NCBI GenBank assembly: GCA_003331305.1
Contig: QOQB01000001.1
Location: forward strand, 1-64,000
DNA: 64,000 nucleotides
Source of the DNA: Flavobacteriales bacterium
GTDB lineage: Bacteria; Bacteroidota; Bacteroidia; Flavobacteriales; Flavobacteriaceae
Direction: 5' to 3'
Part shown: piece after piece, positions 19,420 to 29,125 of the stretch
How the letters are laid out: every line of letters starts with the position of its first letter
How positions within the stretch are numbered: the first letter of the stretch is position 1
Translations under genes and position numbers: made by a program
The notes under the pieces: generated by a model
The model's database searches: none
Told to the model about the DNA's origin: nothing
Seen by the model: the letters and a program-made list of their open reading frames with translations, nothing else

Positions 19420-20790
19420 ATGAAAAAATTACTTTTCCTTTTTGTTTTCTTATTCGTTTTTGCTTGTAAAGATGACATAGATGACAGCGTACTAGTAACT
19501 ACTACCGAAAACTTAGAAATTGAAGATTTCATCTACAAGGTAATGAACTATTGGTACTTGTGGCAAGAGGACGTTCCGAATTTGGCCGATAATCGATTTA
19601 GTAATGACAAAGAATATACTGCTTTTTTACAATCATTTGATGGACCTGAAGAGCTGTTTGATAGCTTACAGATTATCGAAGATAAATACAGTTATATCAC
19701 TAACGATTATGTTGCTTTCTTAGAAAGTCAAAAAGGGATAGCTCTTGGTAATGGTATGGTATTTGGATTGGTTCGGCTTTCAGAAGGCAGTTCTGAAATC
19801 TTTGGATATGTGCGTTATGTATTACCCGACTCCGATGCCAAAACAAAAGGCATAAAGCGCGGAGATATTTTTTCGCATGTAAACGGAGTAAAACTCTCAG
19901 ACACAAACTATCTAGGTTTGTTATTTTCGAATGCCCCTAGCTACACCATTGGTTTAGCTACTATTAGTAACAGTCAAATTACAACTACGGGAGAAAGCGT
20001 AGCTCTAAACAACTCTCAACAAACCGAGCAAAGCGTGCATATTGCCAAAGTAATAGAGTACGACGGCAAGAAGGTAGGCTACTTGATGTATAATGGCTTT
20101 ATTGAACCACAAGAAGATAATTTAAGAGCAGCATTTACTACTTTTTCAGCAGCACAAATAGACGAGCTTGTGGTAGACTTGCGCTACAACAGTGGAGGCC
20201 GAGTATCCACCGCGCAATTAATGGCTGGGCTCATTGCAGGGGAGGATGGAGACAAGATTTTTGGTCGGCTTATTTTCAATGAAAAACGAAGCGCACAAAA
20301 CAATGAAATTTCTATTACCAATACTGATATAAGACTTGGATTGTCACGGGTGTTTTTACTAACTACAAAAAGCGCTGCTTCGGCTAGCGAAATGATAATT
20401 AACGGACTTAAGCCTTATATGAATGTGATTCAAATTGGGGATAAAACAGCAGGAAAAGATGTGGGATCTAATCCCTTTTTAGACATTATTGACGACAAAG
20501 GAACCGTAAATCCAAATCATGCCTATCTTTTATTACCCATTACATTCAAATACTACAACAGTGATGGTATTGGCGACTATTCCGATGGACTAACCCCAAC
20601 TATTATGCTTCCTGAGACCCTTTCAAACTTAGGTTTGCTTGGTGATGTAAACGAACCGCTGTTAAAAAAAGCCCTTGATGTTATTAGTGGGAGAGTAATT
20701 GCTACGAATTCGTTTTCCACAAACAACAAATTACCGTTCAGCGAAATCCAAATGAAAGAAGGTAGGGCTATATATAGCCCTACCGACTAA
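19420..20790 (+). CDS. S41 family peptidase (C-terminal processing protease-like) lipoprotein
   Basis: Lipobox FVFACKDD; PDZ-like region; VVDLRYNSGGRVSTAQLMAGLI and TTKSAASASEMIINGLKPY. Confidence 0.9.
   Translation: MKKLLFLFVFLFVFACKDDIDDSVLVTTTENLEIEDFIYKVMNYWYLWQEDVPNLADNRFSNDKEYTAFLQSFDGPEELFDSLQIIEDKYSYITNDYVAFLESQKGIALGNGMVFGLVRLSEGSSEIFGYVRYVLPDSDAKTKGIKRGDIFSHVNGVKLSDTNYLGLLFSNAPSYTIGLATISNSQITTTGESVALNNSQQTEQSVHIAKVIEYDGKKVGYLMYNGFIEPQEDNLRAAFTTFSAAQIDELVVDLRYNSGGRVSTAQLMAGLIAGEDGDKIFGRLIFNEKRSAQNNEISITNTDIRLGLSRVFLLTTKSAASASEMIINGLKPYMNVIQIGDKTAGKDVGSNPFLDIIDDKGTVNPNHAYLLLPITFKYYNSDGIGDYSDGLTPTIMLPETLSNLGLLGDVNEPLLKKALDVISGRVIATNSFSTNNKLPFSEIQMKEGRAIYSPTD
20761..20784. terminator. 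Perfect 24-bp palindrome, putative terminator hairpin inside the 3' end of the S41 peptidase CDS
   Basis: GGTAGGGCTATA|TATAGCCCTACC is self-complementary. On the minus strand it is followed by TTCTTTCATTT, just downstream of the TonB receptor stop. Confidence 0.55.
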
Positions 20791-22619
20791 AAAGCGTACT
20801 GCAAGCCAATATTTAGATTTTTTCCCAATACCGAGTAGCCAATAAACTCTGTATATGACACGTCAAATAGATTGGTTAACGCAAATGATACATTAGCATT
20901 CCCAATGAAATTGGGTAAAGTGACGCGCACATCTACGAGTGCAAATTCCTTTAGTTTTTGAGTCGTGGACGGATATGTGGAGAAGTCCGCATCGTATCGA
21001 GAACCCACATAACGAAAATGCGCACCCCATTGCGCTTTTGCCGCAGCATAGGTTAGCCCTACGTTTGCAGCGTGTTTTGGCAAACGCAATGGCTCCTGTT
21101 TCACTTTTTCTGTAAACGTATAATTGGCTTGTACACTTAACTTTTGAAACGAAAAATTCCCTTCTAGCTCTATGCCTCTAACTTTTTGTTCTTTAACATC
21201 GTTAAAATAGCCTGAAGGGTTCTTCCAGAGTATTATATTATTTTCGGTACGCTGAAAACCAACTACCGTAATTCGACTATTTTCCGCAACATACTCAACA
21301 CCCAATTCCCATGTTTTATTTTCCTCAGGTGATAAACCAAGGTTGCCATACATTGGATCAAATAATTTATAATGTGTGGGCGCGATAAACGAGGTTGCAT
21401 AAGAACCAAAAAGCTTCCAATACGTTGCTTCGGAATCCGAAAAAATATAATAGGGATTGATGGTGAATGTTTGGTGGGCGCCAAAGGCACTATGTACCGA
21501 ATTTCTACCACTTAGCTGTAATGCAAAGCCTTTCGGGTGTTGCCAATTCGCGCTTATAAAAAAAGCTACGTTTTCATGTGCAAAAGTATCTTCGCTAGAA
21601 GAGCTTTCAGAGCTAAAATCTTGATACAAACCTCCTCCCAAAAAAGTTAGTTGCGCTGTTATATCGTAACGCCATGTAAGCTCAGAAGTAAACACATCTG
21701 AGAAGGACGAACGAGGGAAGCTATCATTAAAAGTAAGTTCTGTATCTGACCATGATACATGCGCTTGCAAGTGTGATTTACCTTTTGTAAAGGAAGGTGA
21801 AATACCATATCGATTATTTTTACTTGACAAGGTATAAGGCGCATCCACAAAGCCAAAGCTATCATCGAAATCGGAATCAATAAGATCTCGATGAAAAAAG
21901 GCCTTCCACCCCCAAGGTCCATCATATTGGCTTTTGGCATTAAGCTGTATATTTTCCTTTAAAACGGCATCGGTTTCTGTACCCACCACAGAAGACATCC
22001 CATCAGAAGTAAAGCGACTTACCGAAGCACTAAGTCCAATTTTGGCAATACTACGTTGAAGTTGTAGATATTGCTTCTGAACATCAGAAAAAGAACCCAA
22101 TTTTTGATTGTGTGTATTTTGAGTACCCCATTCTTGCGCTATTTGCAAACTTGTTTTCTCGGTAGCTGTATTTTTGGTTGTGATATCAATTACAGCAGTT
22201 GCTGCGCCACTGCCGTACAGACTACTTGATGCCCCTTTTACCACCTCAACGGACTGAATTTGGTCCAAGGCAAGAAGACGCAAGTCAAATTCAGATTCTA
22301 TTTGAGATGGGTCGCTTACCACTATCCCATCAATACGCACCAATACCTGACGGTTATTACCGCCACGAATAAAGTACGATAGATTTTGTCCGGGATGCAA
22401 CTGACTTCCAGATATGTATATTCCAGCATATTGATTTAAAAGTTGCGCAAGAGATATTCCTTTATTTTTTTCAATCTCCTTTGCTGTTATTTTAACGACA
22501 GCTTTTCCGCTGTTTTTTCTCGATTTGGGGATGCGCGAATCTGAAACGATTACTTCATCCAGACGCTCTTGTGCATGTGCTACCGCACAGCAAAGTAGCA
22601 TGGCTACAATGTATTTCAT
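20787..22619 (-). CDS. btuB: TonB-dependent outer-membrane receptor, BtuB-like (cobalamin)
   Basis: Plug (LAQLLNQYAGIYISG...IRGGNNRQVLVRIDGIVVSDPSQ...VEVVKGASSSLYGSGAATAVIDITTK), barrel ending in aromatic ...NIGLQYAF, with an upstream cobalamin riboswitch. Confidence 0.88.
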   Translation of the reverse strand: MKYIVAMLLCCAVAHAQERLDEVIVSDSRIPKSRKNSGKAVVKITAKEIEKNKGISLAQLLNQYAGIYISGSQLHPGQNLSYFIRGGNNRQVLVRIDGIVVSDPSQIESEFDLRLLALDQIQSVEVVKGASSSLYGSGAATAVIDITTKNTATEKTSLQIAQEWGTQNTHNQKLGSFSDVQKQYLQLQRSIAKIGLSASVSRFTSDGMSSVVGTETDAVLKENIQLNAKSQYDGPWGWKAFFHRDLIDSDFDDSFGFVDAPYTLSSKNNRYGISPSFTKGKSHLQAHVSWSDTELTFNDSFPRSSFSDVFTSELTWRYDITAQLTFLGGGLYQDFSSESSSSEDTFAHENVAFFISANWQHPKGFALQLSGRNSVHSAFGAHQTFTINPYYIFSDSEATYWKLFGSYATSFIAPTHYKLFDPMYGNLGLSPEENKTWELGVEYVAENSRITVVGFQRTENNIILWKNPSGYFNDVKEQKVRGIELEGNFSFQKLSVQANYTFTEKVKQEPLRLPKHAANVGLTYAAAKAQWGAHFRYVGSRYDADFSTYPSTTQKLKEFALVDVRVTLPNFIGNANVSFALTNLFDVSYTEFIGYSVLGKNLNIGLQYAF

Positions 22620-22682
22620 GTTATTTGTTACTAAACTGTAAACTGATAATGCTTATCCCGAGCGCTAGCAGCATGAATCTCT

Positions 22683-22836
22683 TAGGCAGGTCTCCTGACT
22701 TGTACCGTTCAATGTGCCTTCCCATGCGCCGTGGCGCACAGTGGCTTGAAGCATTGAACCTTGCAGTACTTACAGTTGCGGGAACAGCAAAGGTCTTGCA
22801 CCTTTTTCCCTTTTCATCCTTCACTACAAAAGAACC
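22683..22836 (-). ncRNA. Cobalamin riboswitch
   Basis: Minus strand has ...GGTGCAAGACCTTTGCTGTTCCCGCAACTGTAAG...CCACTGTGCG...GGGAAGGCAC...AGTCAGGAGACCTGCC, the conserved blocks of the B12 aptamer, upstream of the TonB receptor. Confidence 0.93.
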
Positions 22837-22848
22837 TAAAAGCTAACT

Positions 22849-22856
22849 CAAAGGTA
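22849..22856 (-). promoter_or_regulatory. -7 element (TACCTTTG) for riboswitch/TonB receptor transcript
   Basis: Exact TAnnTTTG on the minus strand just upstream of the riboswitch. Confidence 0.5.
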
Positions 22857-22896
22857 GGTTTTTAATAAAATAATAAGATAAAAAACGAAAAAAATG

Positions 22897-22904
22897 TACC
22901 TTTG
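22897..22904 (+). promoter_or_regulatory. -7 element (TACCTTTG) for the divergent DUF6580-like gene
   Basis: Exact TAnnTTTG, 17 nt before ATG at 22922; identical to the divergent element. Confidence 0.5.
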
Positions 22905-22921
22905 TATAAGAACTTAATACT

Positions 22922-23407
22922 ATGGCATTTAGCAAAAAAGAGACCGTCCTAATTAGTTTTGTAGTCGTTGCTGTTCTTATACGATTTCTTCCGCACCCCC
23001 CAAATGTTGCGCCCATTACCGCCGTGGCACTTTTTGCCGGTACGTTTTTTAACAAGAAACATTGGGCTTTCCTGATGCCGCTTTTGGCAATGGTTATTAC
23101 TGATATGTTTTTGGGCTTTTCGACGATTACACCCATAGTATATTTTTCTTTTTTAGCGATTACGGCAGTTGGCATACTGTTTAAGAAAATGAATATAGGC
23201 ACGGTGCTGCTGAGCAGTTTCGTTTTTTTTGTTCTCACTAATCTTGGCGTCTGGGTATTGCATTACCCTCTTACCCCCGAAGGGCTCATCACGTGTTTTA
23301 CACTTGCCATACCTTTTTTTATAAATTCACTTATAGGCGATATTTTCTTTAGTGCTGTGTTGCTGTTTGGCTATCGTTATGCTGTGAAACGAATGCAATT
23401 AGCATAA
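22922..23407 (+). CDS. DUF6580-like integral membrane protein (putative transporter component)
   Basis: Multi-TM 161 aa; RFLPHPPNVAPITAVALFAGTFF...MPLLAMVITDMFLGF; next to the B12 riboswitch/receptor. Confidence 0.7.
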   Translation: MAFSKKETVLISFVVVAVLIRFLPHPPNVAPITAVALFAGTFFNKKHWAFLMPLLAMVITDMFLGFSTITPIVYFSFLAITAVGILFKKMNIGTVLLSSFVFFVLTNLGVWVLHYPLTPEGLITCFTLAIPFFINSLIGDIFFSAVLLFGYRYAVKRMQLA

Positions 23408-23418
23408 GTGTTACAACT

Positions 23419-23802
23419 ATGCAGGCCTTTTCATTCAATCACCTTGCATTAGCTGTTAAGGACGTAGAGGTATCCACGGCATTTTACCAAGCCGTATTTA
23501 ACTTTAAGGAAATAGACAACACCGCATCAAAATCAAAAACGAGGTGGTTATCGCTTGGCGAAGGTAAAGAATTGCACATCATCCCAAGACCTAAGGCCAA
23601 TATCAAAACGGTTAAAGCCGTTCATATTGCCTTTAGTACAAACGACTTTGATGGGTTTATGACACATATATCTTCTCTAAACATTTCATATTTTGATTGG
23701 TTGGGATCGCCCAACACCTACAACGTCCGAAACGATGGCATAAAACAACTGTATTTCCAAGACCCAAGTACCTATTGGATTGAAGTTAATGATGCTACTT
23801 AA
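23419..23802 (+). CDS. VOC (glyoxalase/bleomycin resistance) family protein
   Basis: FNHLALAVKDVEVSTAFYQAVFNFKEI...FQDPSTYWIEVND. Confidence 0.88.
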   Translation: MQAFSFNHLALAVKDVEVSTAFYQAVFNFKEIDNTASKSKTRWLSLGEGKELHIIPRPKANIKTVKAVHIAFSTNDFDGFMTHISSLNISYFDWLGSPNTYNVRNDGIKQLYFQDPSTYWIEVNDAT

Positions 23803-23818
23803 AGGCAAGTAAAAAGAC

Positions 23819-24685
23819 ATGATAAATAACTCGAAAATTATTATTGGTTGTATGGCTTGGGGAGATTGGGGTAAACAATTATCTCTCAAAGAGCACACTG
23901 AAATGATAGCGTTTTGCGTAGAAAGTGGCAACAAAACCTTTGACCATGCCGATATTTATGGGGATTACACCACTGAAAGAAGTTTTGGAAATGCATTAGC
24001 AGAGAGCACCATTAACAGAGAGGAAATTCAACTCATTTCTAAATGTGGGATTCAATATGTTGGCAAAAATCGCAACAATAAAATAAAACATTACAACTAT
24101 TCAAAAGATTACATTATTTGGAGTGCTGAAGAGTCTTTAAGGAATTTAAAAACAGATTATTTAGATACTTTTTTATTACATAGACCAAGTCCTTTAATGC
24201 ACCCAACTGAAATCGCTGAAGCAATTAGGAATCTTCAAGAAAGTGGAAAAATTATCGAGTTTGGCGTGTCAAACTTTACACCAGCTCAAGTAGATTTAAT
24301 CTCTAATAAAATTAAAGTTTCCGTGAATCAAATTGAGTTTTCTTTAACTCAGCATACTGCCATGCTAGATGGAACTTTAGACCAAATGTTACTGAATACT
24401 ATTCACCCAATGGCTTGGAGTCCATTAGGGACTGTTTTTAAAAAAGAAAACGAACAGAATTTAAGAGTAAAAAAGATGCTAAAAAAACTATCAGAAAAAT
24501 ATAGTGTTTCTGAAAATGCCATTCTTTTAAGTTGGATATTGAAGCATCCTGCAAATATTTCTCCCGTTATTGGGACAACAAATAAAAAACGAATTAAAAG
24601 CGCTAATGAAGCGCTAAATGTTACGTTGGAATTAGAAGATTGGTTTATGCTTTTAACTGAAAGTCAAGGGCATAAAGTTCCTTAA
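23819..24685 (+). CDS. Aldo/keto reductase
   Basis: FDHADIYGDYTTERSFGNAL, YLDTFLLHRPSPLM, GVSNFTPAQVDLI, ISPVIGTTNKKRIKSA. Confidence 0.93.
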   Translation: MINNSKIIIGCMAWGDWGKQLSLKEHTEMIAFCVESGNKTFDHADIYGDYTTERSFGNALAESTINREEIQLISKCGIQYVGKNRNNKIKHYNYSKDYIIWSAEESLRNLKTDYLDTFLLHRPSPLMHPTEIAEAIRNLQESGKIIEFGVSNFTPAQVDLISNKIKVSVNQIEFSLTQHTAMLDGTLDQMLLNTIHPMAWSPLGTVFKKENEQNLRVKKMLKKLSEKYSVSENAILLSWILKHPANISPVIGTTNKKRIKSANEALNVTLELEDWFMLLTESQGHKVP

Positions 24686-24766
24686 ACGACGAACTATGTG
24701 TAAAGTTCTGTTTTAAAACATGAAGCTAAATCATACACCTATACATTACAATCATCTCAGGCGAGT

Positions 24767-25876
24767 CTACTCTTCGCTTGCTGGACGTTCTAGCATATCG
24801 GGTTGGTAATCTAGGGCATTTCCTTCACCAGAGAGGCGAATAATATCCTTGTCAATCTTTTTAAACTCTTTTGCCGAGCTGTTATAATGGTTTACCACCG
24901 TTCCAATGGATTTCCCCAACCTTCCGTGGACATCCTCAAAGGCATTAAGGTGTGCAGAGAGTTTATCTACATTTTTTAAAATATCTTGTATGGAGTTTTC
25001 AATTTTCAAGTTATGCAGCGCCTTAACCGTAATCTGTAGCATAGGAAACAAACTCATCGGTGACACGATCATTACCTTTTTTTCATAGGCATAAGACACC
25101 AAATCTCGGGAGTTAATTTGCAAGGTTCCTACTCGACTATTCAGTAAGTCTTGGTATAACCCATCGGCAGGAATAAACATATAGGCGTAGTCTGTTGTAT
25201 CTTCATTTGGGCGAATATATTTTGCCGTTTCATCAATGCGTTTTTTGATATCTCCCTTAAAGGTTTGTTCCAATGTCTTAATGGCTTCAGCGTCGCTGCT
25301 TTCTACCATTTTGTTGTAATTGTCCAATGAAAACTTCGCATCAATAGGAATAATAAAATCGCCCACTTTTACGATTGCATCTACTGCTTCGCCGTTGGTA
25401 AAGCTGTATTGCATTTGAAACAGTTCGGGAGGCAGCACATTTGCCAATAAATTTTCTAATTGGATTTCACCCAAGATGCCACGCTGTTTGGAATTGCCCA
25501 AAATTTTCTCCAGTGTTTTCATCTGGTTGGCAAAACTGAGTACTTGCTCGTTGGTGCCTTTGATTTCAGAAAGCGCTTTGGTCACGTCGGTGATGGCCTT
25601 TTTGGACTCTGTAAATTGCTGTGTTATGGACAGGTTCGAGGAACGCTGATAATCGCTAATACCTTTGGTGATATTATCTAGCTTCTGCTCCAGCTCAACC
25701 CGGGTTTCTTTGGCATTGGCGTCTGTTTCTTTGCGGATGCTCTGTATCTCTTCACGCAGCTGCGCATTAAGTTGCATTAAAAACGCATCCGAAACGCCTT
25801 TGGATTGATTCTTTTGATTGATAAGAAAAAACAAAACAAGCGCCACTAAAACAATGGCAACTGTAATCCACTCCAT
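24767..25876 (-). CDS. rmuC: DNA recombination protein RmuC
   Basis: N-terminal TM plus coiled coil, then RGILGEIQLENLLANVLPPELFQMQYSF...PIDAKFSLDNYNKM. Confidence 0.93.
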   Translation of the reverse strand: MEWITVAIVLVALVLFFLINQKNQSKGVSDAFLMQLNAQLREEIQSIRKETDANAKETRVELEQKLDNITKGISDYQRSSNLSITQQFTESKKAITDVTKALSEIKGTNEQVLSFANQMKTLEKILGNSKQRGILGEIQLENLLANVLPPELFQMQYSFTNGEAVDAIVKVGDFIIPIDAKFSLDNYNKMVESSDAEAIKTLEQTFKGDIKKRIDETAKYIRPNEDTTDYAYMFIPADGLYQDLLNSRVGTLQINSRDLVSYAYEKKVMIVSPMSLFPMLQITVKALHNLKIENSIQDILKNVDKLSAHLNAFEDVHGRLGKSIGTVVNHYNSSAKEFKKIDKDIIRLSGEGNALDYQPDMLERPASEE

Positions 25877-25915
25877 ACTAAAATGTTTGCTTAAATATAC
25901 GTGAATTCACGCAAT

Positions 25916-28768
25916 CTATTTGGTCAAATACATCTTTCTACGTCCGTACAACTCGTAAAATTCGTCGTCTTGAAGGTTGTCTATAAATAAGATACTTTCG
26001 CCTGTGCTTTTCATTTCTGGACCTAGTGCCTTGTCGACGTTTGGAAATTTGTTAAATGAAAAAACCGGTTGCTTGATGGCAAAGCCTTCCAATTGCGGAT
26101 TAAAATTAAAATCAGACACTTTTTTATCTCCGATCATAACTTTCGTAGCGTAGTTTACATATGGCTCCTTGTATGCTTTCGCAATAAAGGGAACCGTTCT
26201 CGAAGCCCGCGGATTAGCCTCAATGATGTACACCACATCATTTTTTATAGCAAATTGAATATTGATAAGCCCAACGGTATTTAACGCTAGCGCAATCTTA
26301 TTGGTGTGATCAATAATCTGTTGCATCACGAAGTCACCCAAATTAAATGGAGGCAACGTCGCGTTAGAATCACCGGAGTGAATACCGCAAGGTTCAATAT
26401 GTTCCATAATTCCGATGATATACACATTTTCGCCATCGCAAATAGCATCTGCTTCTGCCTCAATAGCACCATCCAAATAGTGGTCTAACAAAAGTTTGTT
26501 GTTTGGAATTTTATGTAATAAATCAACCACATGCTTGACCAAATCCTCTTTATTAATGACAATTTTCATTCCCTGTCCACCCAATACATATGAGGGTCTA
26601 ACCAATATGGGGAAGTTTAACTTATCCGCCAGGTTAAGTGCTTCATCTGCAGTTTCTGCCACACCAAATTCAGGGTACGGGATGTTATTCTCTTTAAGTA
26701 ATGTAGAGAAGCTTCCACGGTCTTCTGCTAAGTCCAACGATTGGTAGCTCGTCCCCATAATCTTAATCCCGTAGCGGTCTAATTTTTCGGCAAGTTTTAA
26801 TGCCGTTTGACCACCCAACTGCACGATGACGCCTTCGGGTTTTTCATGACGAATGATATCGTAGATATGTTCCCAGAAAACAGGTTCAAAATAAAGTTTA
26901 TCTGCCGTGTCAAAATCGGTAGAAACTGTTTCGGGGTTACAGTTAATCATAATGGTTTCATAGCCTGCTTCGCTTGCAGCCAATACGCCGTGAACACAGC
27001 AATAATCAAACTCAATTCCTTGTCCAATTCGGTTTGGTCCAGAGCCCAGGACTACGATTTTTTTACGATCAGAAACCACACTTTCATTGTGTACAGCTAC
27101 ATTACCGTCAGCGGATTCCATTGTGCTTTCAAAAGTTGAATAGTAGTAGGGTGTTTTTGCAGTAAATTCTGCTGCGCACGTATCCACCAATTTGTAAACA
27201 CGCTGGATATTCATTTCATCGCGCTTACTATTCACCTGGCTTTCCAAACAACCCAACATGTGCGCAATTTGACGGTCGCCATACCCTTTTTGTTTGGCTT
27301 CTAATAATAATTCTTTATTGATACTGTCAATGGTATACGTAGAAATTTCTTTCTGTAATTGGAATAATTCTTCATATTGCTTCAAATACCACATGTCAAT
27401 TTTGGTAATATCATAAATCTTACTCAATGGAATGCCCATGGCAATAGCATCGTAAATAACAAAGACTCTATCCCAAGAGGCATGGGTAAGCTTATGAATG
27501 ATTTGATTGTAGTCTGTGTAGCCTTTCCCGTCGGCACCCAATCCGTTGCGCTTAATTTCTAACGATTGCGTGGCTTTGTGCAGGGCTTCTTGAAACGAAC
27601 GTCCAATACCCATGACCTCGCCAACAGCTTTCATTTGTAATCCTAGCGTTCGATCTGATCCTTCAAACTTATCAAAGTTCCAACGTGGAATTTTTACAAT
27701 AACGTAATCTAACGTTGGCTCAAACAAAGCCGAAGTCGATTTTGTAATTTGGTTATCTAGCTCATCAAGTCTATAGCCAATTGCCAATTTGGTAGCTACT
27801 TTTGCAATAGGATATCCTGTTGCTTTACTTGCCAAGGCGGATGAGCGTGACACACGTGGATTGATTTCAATGGCAATAATATCTTCTTTGTCATCAGGAC
27901 TCACCGCAAATTGAACGTTACAACCTCCTGCAAAATCTCCAATACTGCGCATCATTTTGATAGCCATATCACGCATTTTCTGATAGGTTCTGTCCGACAA
28001 TGTCATGGCTGGCGCGACGGTTATAGAATCGCCCGTATGGATTCCCATGGGATCCATGTTTTCGATCGAACAAATGATAACCACATTATCGTTATTGTCT
28101 CGTAGCAACTCCAATTCGTATTCTTTCCATCCCATCATGGCTTTGTCGATCATGACCTCATGGATGGGTGAAACTTCCAATCCACGTCGCATGAGTTCGT
28201 CAAAATCTTCTTCCTTATATACAATGGCAGCACCTGCACCACCTAAGGTATATGAAGCTCTGATACAAAGGGGAAAACCAAATTGCTGAGCAATTTCTTT
28301 CCCTTTCAAGAATGATGTTGCTGTGGCTTGTGGCGCCATCGGCACATCAATTTTACCCATGAGCTCACGGAATTTCTCACGGTCTTCTGTAATATTTATT
28401 GCGTCAATGTTTACGCCAATGAGCTTTACATCAAAGTCTTTCCAAATCCCTTTTTCGTCAGCCTCTATACACAGATTTAGAGCAGTTTGTCCACCCATAG
28501 TGGGCAACACGGCATCAATTTGAGGATGCGCTTTTAGGATTTTAATGATGGATTTTGTGGTTAGCGGCAACAGATATACATGATCTGCCATTGAAGGGTC
28601 GGTCATGATAGTTGCTGGATTAGAATTGATAAGTATGGTTTCAATTCCATCTTCTCTTAGTGAGCGTAACGACTGCGATCCCGAGTAATCAAACTCACAT
28701 GCTTGGCCAATAATAATGGGGCCAGATCCAATAATAAGTATGCTGTTTAGGTCTTTTCTTTTTGGCAT
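25916..28768 (-). CDS. carB: Carbamoyl-phosphate synthase large subunit
   Basis: LIIGSGPIIIGQACEFDYSGSQ; duplicated ATP-grasp halves; EINPRVSRSSALASKATGYPIA. Confidence 0.98.
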   Translation of the reverse strand: MPKRKDLNSILIIGSGPIIIGQACEFDYSGSQSLRSLREDGIETILINSNPATIMTDPSMADHVYLLPLTTKSIIKILKAHPQIDAVLPTMGGQTALNLCIEADEKGIWKDFDVKLIGVNIDAINITEDREKFRELMGKIDVPMAPQATATSFLKGKEIAQQFGFPLCIRASYTLGGAGAAIVYKEEDFDELMRRGLEVSPIHEVMIDKAMMGWKEYELELLRDNNDNVVIICSIENMDPMGIHTGDSITVAPAMTLSDRTYQKMRDMAIKMMRSIGDFAGGCNVQFAVSPDDKEDIIAIEINPRVSRSSALASKATGYPIAKVATKLAIGYRLDELDNQITKSTSALFEPTLDYVIVKIPRWNFDKFEGSDRTLGLQMKAVGEVMGIGRSFQEALHKATQSLEIKRNGLGADGKGYTDYNQIIHKLTHASWDRVFVIYDAIAMGIPLSKIYDITKIDMWYLKQYEELFQLQKEISTYTIDSINKELLLEAKQKGYGDRQIAHMLGCLESQVNSKRDEMNIQRVYKLVDTCAAEFTAKTPYYYSTFESTMESADGNVAVHNESVVSDRKKIVVLGSGPNRIGQGIEFDYCCVHGVLAASEAGYETIMINCNPETVSTDFDTADKLYFEPVFWEHIYDIIRHEKPEGVIVQLGGQTALKLAEKLDRYGIKIMGTSYQSLDLAEDRGSFSTLLKENNIPYPEFGVAETADEALNLADKLNFPILVRPSYVLGGQGMKIVINKEDLVKHVVDLLHKIPNNKLLLDHYLDGAIEAEADAICDGENVYIIGIMEHIEPCGIHSGDSNATLPPFNLGDFVMQQIIDHTNKIALALNTVGLINIQFAIKNDVVYIIEANPRASRTVPFIAKAYKEPYVNYATKVMIGDKKVSDFNFNPQLEGFAIKQPVFSFNKFPNVDKALGPEMKSTGESILFIDNLQDDEFYELYGRRKMYLTK

Positions 28769-28811
28769 ATGTTGTTGCTAAAAGGTGGTCAAAATTCTTT
28801 CGAAGATATAC

Positions 28812-28843
28812 AAAAAAAGGCGCTACTCATAAAGTAGCGCCTT
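28812..28843 (-). terminator. Intrinsic terminator downstream of rpmH
   Basis: Minus strand AAGGCGCTACTTTATGAGTAGCGCCTTTTTTTG. Confidence 0.88.
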
Positions 28844-28866
28844 GATGTTTTCAACGTTTTATTCAC

Positions 28867-29025
28867 TTATTTTTTGTGACGTACTTCAGATGATACAGAA
28901 AGTTTTTTGCGTCCTTTTGCACGGCGTGATGCCAGTACTTTACGACCCGCTGCTGACGACATGCGATCCATAAAACCGTGTTTGTTGCGGCGTTTTCTTT
29001 TTGAAGGTTGAAACGTTCTTTTCAT
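28867..29025 (-). CDS. rpmH: 50S ribosomal protein L34 (start corrected to internal Met)
   Basis: [45 protein letters not shown]. Confidence 0.96.
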   Translation of the reverse strand: MKRTFQPSKRKRRNKHGFMDRMSSAAGRKVLASRRAKGRKKLSVSSEVRHKK

Positions 29026-29125
29026 CTTATTTTTACTTAAACTGGATGCAAATATACAATAACTGACCTCACCAACAAACAACCTTATTACATAAATTTG
29101 TAAATTTGCAAATCAAAAGAAAGCT

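Noticed and set aside
22843-23238. 131-aa minus-strand ORF opposite the DUF6580-like gene
   Set aside because: Antisense to a coherent TM protein and covers the divergent promoter region; low-complexity translation; no recognisable family.
23819-24685. Aldo/keto reductase as a horizontally acquired island
   Set aside because: Looks slightly more AT-rich than its neighbours, but there are no mobility genes or repeats and the composition is within what is common for flavobacteria.
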